Assembly: GCA_030642635.1 (NCBI GenBank)
Contig: DAOWNK010000009.1
Location: 1-27,561 of the forward strand
Length of the DNA: 27,561 nt
Direction: 5' to 3'
From: Pirellulales bacterium
GTDB taxonomy: Bacteria; Planctomycetota; Planctomycetia; Pirellulales; Thermoguttaceae
In this document: positions 25,252 through 27,561 of the stretch, one piece after another
How the letters are laid out: each line of letters starts with the position of its first letter
Position numbering within the stretch: the stretch's first letter is position 1
Translations under genes and position numbers: made by a program
Notes under the pieces: generated by a model
What the model was told of the DNA's origin: nothing
Databases searched by the model: none
What the model saw: the letters and a program-made list of their open reading frames with translations, nothing else

Positions 25252-26334
25252 ATGGAGCAAGCCTTGACACAGCAAGTTGCCAAAAGGGTTACCCTTACAA
25301 AGGTTGCCAATCGGCTCGGGCTGTCGCCTGCGACGATCTCGCTGGTGCTGAACGGGCGCTCCAAGCAGTACGGTATCTGTAAGGCAACTGCCGAGGTGGT
25401 CAGGGCCGAGGTGAAGAAGATGAATTACCGGCCGAGTATCGCGGCCCGGCAACTGCTGGGCAAACATAGCGGTGTGGTGGGCGTGCTGATCAATACCCAG
25501 GCCGAGGCCGACCCGCGACTGATTCAGAAGATGGAAGTGCTGGCCGCCGAGCGAGGTGTTCGTTTTATGGTCGGCCATGCGGTGGGCACACACGACCGCG
25601 TGAAAGACTATCTGGCCGATTTCCTCGCACGCGGCGTAGACGGCGTTATCAGCATATTTCACAACCACCCCGACTATAAAGAAGCCGTGTTGGGCGAGTT
25701 GGCTCGCTTCGAGCGTGTGGTCTACTACGAAAAACCAGGCAACGACGACGATGCAATGCCCGCCGGCGCCTGCTATGTCGCGCCCGATTACTACGCAGTG
25801 GGCCGATTGGGTGTAGAGCATCTGATCGACCGGCGGCGGCAGCGAATCGCACTGGTGTTGAACGATCTGGTGTTTCCATACGCTCGGGTACGCCACCGCG
25901 CCTACCAGGATGCGTTGAAGGCCGCCGGCAGACGGGTGGACGAGCGGCTGATCTGGGTGATGGACCGGCAGCCGTCGATGCGGTGGACGGAGCCGTTTAC
26001 CCCGGACCGCGCGATGCAGGTAGTCGACGACGTTGTGATCGCCGGCGGCGCCGACGGCATCGTGGTGGTCGACGACATTTATGCGGCGCGGATCATTGCG
26101 GCGTTGCGCCGGCGCGGCCTTCGCGTGCCGGACGACGTGGCGGTGGTCGGCTGCAACGACCTGGACGTGAGCACGATGATCGAGCCGGAGTTGACCACCG
26201 TAAATCTGCAGGTCGACAAGTTGGCCCGTGCGATGGTCGAGTTGTTGTTTACGCTGTTGGATCACGGCTCGGTGCCTGAAGTCCGCCGCGCAGTGATAAT
26301 TCGGCCGGAGTTGGTTGTAAGGAATTCAACGTAG
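25252..26334 (+). CDS. LacI-family transcriptional regulator
   Basis: A 360-aa repressor-type regulator. The N-terminal helix-turn-helix is VTLTKVANRLGLSPATISLVLNGR (about residues 13-36), followed by the hinge segment MNYRPSIAARQLLGKHSGVVGVLI. A periplasmic-binding-protein-like sensor domain covers the rest, with typical LacI endings such as DDVAVVGCNDLDVSTMIEPELTTV. Such proteins usually bind a sugar and control carbohydrate genes; the next gene looks like an exported glycoside hydrolase, which fits. No good Shine-Dalgarno sequence precedes ATG 25252. Confidence 0.93.
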   Translation: MEQALTQQVAKRVTLTKVANRLGLSPATISLVLNGRSKQYGICKATAEVVRAEVKKMNYRPSIAARQLLGKHSGVVGVLINTQAEADPRLIQKMEVLAAERGVRFMVGHAVGTHDRVKDYLADFLARGVDGVISIFHNHPDYKEAVLGELARFERVVYYEKPGNDDDAMPAGACYVAPDYYAVGRLGVEHLIDRRRQRIALVLNDLVFPYARVRHRAYQDALKAAGRRVDERLIWVMDRQPSMRWTEPFTPDRAMQVVDDVVIAGGADGIVVVDDIYAARIIAALRRRGLRVPDDVAVVGCNDLDVSTMIEPELTTVNLQVDKLARAMVELLFTLLDHGSVPEVRRAVIIRPELVVRNST

Positions 26335-26375
26335 TGCAACATTTCAGCCATATGAAGCGGCCACATTTTTTGCCC

Positions 26376-26461
26376 GTTTAGCCGACGTGCTTACACGCCG
26401 CGTGAAATAAGCAAGACGTTATCCGGGAAAACTACACGGCGTGCAAGCACGCCGGCTAAAC
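26376..26461. repeat. GTTTAGCC paired-hairpin repeat, copy 3
   Basis: Left arm 26376-26404 and right arm 26435-26461 are inverted relatives of the 27-nt core at 10290-10316, with about 30 nt between. It fills most of the gap between the LacI-family gene and the next gene, ending only 12 bp before that gene's ATG and next to its RBS. Confidence 0.8.
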
Positions 26462-26473
26462 AAGGGAGAGACC

Positions 26474-27561
26474 ATGTTTGAATATATCGGAAGAACGACG
26501 GTTGCAGTGACGTTAGTGATGATAATCTTTGCCAATGTCGCAAATGCGCGCGATCACCTTACAAAACATGTCCGGGGATTGAGCCGAGACACACTGGGCG
26601 AGAAGGAGTTGGCTGCTCCCGGCGACCCGAGTTTCGAGTCGGTCGCCCGGCATTTTCCCGCCATGAAACACCCTCGCGAGGCGATCGGGGTGAAAGACGG
26701 CCCAAGCGAATTCATTGTACGGCCGGACGGCTCGATCCAGTTCAACGGCATGCAGAGCAGGCCCGGCTATCTACCGGCCGGTAAAATCGAACATCTCTTC
26801 TTCGAGGTCGGCGACCCTGCAATCCGACTTGGCCGCGGCGAATGTCCGTGTTCAAAACGCCTCCTGGAAAACTATCTGCCGATCGTGATTGCCGAGTACG
26901 AACATAATGGGTTGAATTACGAGCAAACGGCATTTGGCTGGTCGCAGGGAATGAAACCGGAAACACCCCTCGTGGCGTATCTGCGGTTGAGAATCTCCAA
27001 CCCGGGCAGCGAAAATCGAGTGGAGAACATTCGTTGCCGAATACAATTGGGGAAGTTGGTGAAAACCGTGGCCGTTTGGAAGCCGGCCGTGGACGCCGGG
27101 ACCGAGCAAAGCATTTATATAAAGGCTCCCTCTATAGGAGCTGCTACGGGCACGACCAAGGTCTCATCGGCGGAATTCGACAAGCACCTGGCCGAGGCCG
27201 TTGCCTCCTGGAAGGGCATTTTGTCGAAGGGCATGAAAATCAGCGTTCCACAGCAGCGCGTCAACGACGCGTATCGCGCCTGGCTGGCTTACAATTTCCT
27301 TATGGTCGACAAACGCGGCGACGTGTATGAACCGCATGATGGAAGCGGCGGTTACGAAGCTGTTTTCGGCTATTCTGCGGCGCTTTACTGCCACGCGCTC
27401 GATATGCTGGGGTATCACGAGGAGGCCCGACTCTACCTGGATTCGCTGTGCACGTTCGTATCGCCGGACGGGCTGTTTGTGGTGAACTTCGGTTTGACGG
27501 ACACGGGCGCCTTGTTGTTCGCCATGAATCAGCACTACCGGCTAACAGGCGACGAGACATG
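26474..27561 (+). CDS. Exported protein, possible six-hairpin glycosidase, 3' end missing
   Basis: The frame is open from ATG 26474 to the window end (362 codons) with no stop, so the gene continues beyond it. AGGGAGAG precedes the ATG. The N-terminus is a signal peptide (TTVAVTLVMIIFANVANA). The middle is probably beta-rich (WSQGMKPETPLVAYLRLRISNPGSENRVENI). From about residue 255 the sequence turns helical: VNDAYRAWLAYNFLMVDKRGD, GYEAVFGYSAALYCHALDMLGYHEEARLYLDSL and GALLFAMNQHYRLTGDE. This pattern resembles (alpha/alpha)6-barrel glycosidases. The family call is tentative, because the catalytic acids may lie downstream. The adjacent LacI-type regulator supports a carbohydrate role. Confidence 0.7.
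   Translation, partial: MFEYIGRTTVAVTLVMIIFANVANARDHLTKHVRGLSRDTLGEKELAAPGDPSFESVARHFPAMKHPREAIGVKDGPSEFIVRPDGSIQFNGMQSRPGYLPAGKIEHLFFEVGDPAIRLGRGECPCSKRLLENYLPIVIAEYEHNGLNYEQTAFGWSQGMKPETPLVAYLRLRISNPGSENRVENIRCRIQLGKLVKTVAVWKPAVDAGTEQSIYIKAPSIGAATGTTKVSSAEFDKHLAEAVASWKGILSKGMKISVPQQRVNDAYRAWLAYNFLMVDKRGDVYEPHDGSGGYEAVFGYSAALYCHALDMLGYHEEARLYLDSLCTFVSPDGLFVVNFGLTDTGALLFAMNQHYRLTGDET

Overview
The window is about 60% G+C and reads as a bacterial chromosome segment. It most likely comes from an anaerobic or facultative member of the Planctomycetota (Phycisphaerae-like) or a related lineage. This placement is an inference. It rests on an unusually long SecA (1231 aa) with an extra segment in its second nucleotide-binding domain, Kdo transferase (so an LPS-type envelope), many dispersed palindromic intergenic repeats, and a large flavin/iron-sulfur electron-transfer operon. 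No rRNA, tRNA or CRISPR array was seen.

Layout. Bases 1-6500 hold the 3' part of a Tsp/Prc tail-specific protease, a small membrane protein, metK, a Phd/PIN toxin-antitoxin pair, waaA (kdtA) and an unpaired small antitoxin-like gene. secA fills 6526-10221. From 10434 to 22944 everything lies on the minus strand and forms one energy-metabolism cluster. In transcription order it encodes a soluble HdrC/HdrB-type (HdrD-like) protein, EtfB, EtfA, a membrane-bound HdrD-like ETF:quinone oxidoreductase (EMO-like), HdrA, MvhD, an MvhG/FrhG-like subunit, a second EtfA, an inserted HEPN/MNT pair, and a long acyl-CoA dehydrogenase. The rest of the window holds another PIN/antitoxin pair, a secreted trypsin-like protease with a C-terminal membrane segment, a LacI-family regulator, and the 5' part of an exported protein that looks like a six-hairpin glycosidase.

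How the cluster probably works (inference). The acyl-CoA dehydrogenase would pass electrons to EtfAB, which could reduce (mena)quinone through the membrane EMO-like protein. The soluble HdrD-like protein, HdrA, MvhD and MvhG-like subunit could form a cytosolic flavin-based bifurcating or confurcating module. No NiFe hydrogenase large subunit (MvhA) is encoded here, so the MvhG-like protein probably relays electrons without H2 chemistry, or its partner is encoded elsewhere.

Three things stand out. First, the cluster combines two EtfA with one EtfB, and two paralogous HdrD-like proteins with MvhG but no MvhA. Second, the acyl-CoA dehydrogenase gene carries a single in-frame TAG just before the segment holding its catalytic glutamate. 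Third, several families of paired-hairpin repeats are scattered through the window, and two of them sit in frame inside conserved genes (waaA and the EMO-like gene), adding about 20-28 residues to each protein.
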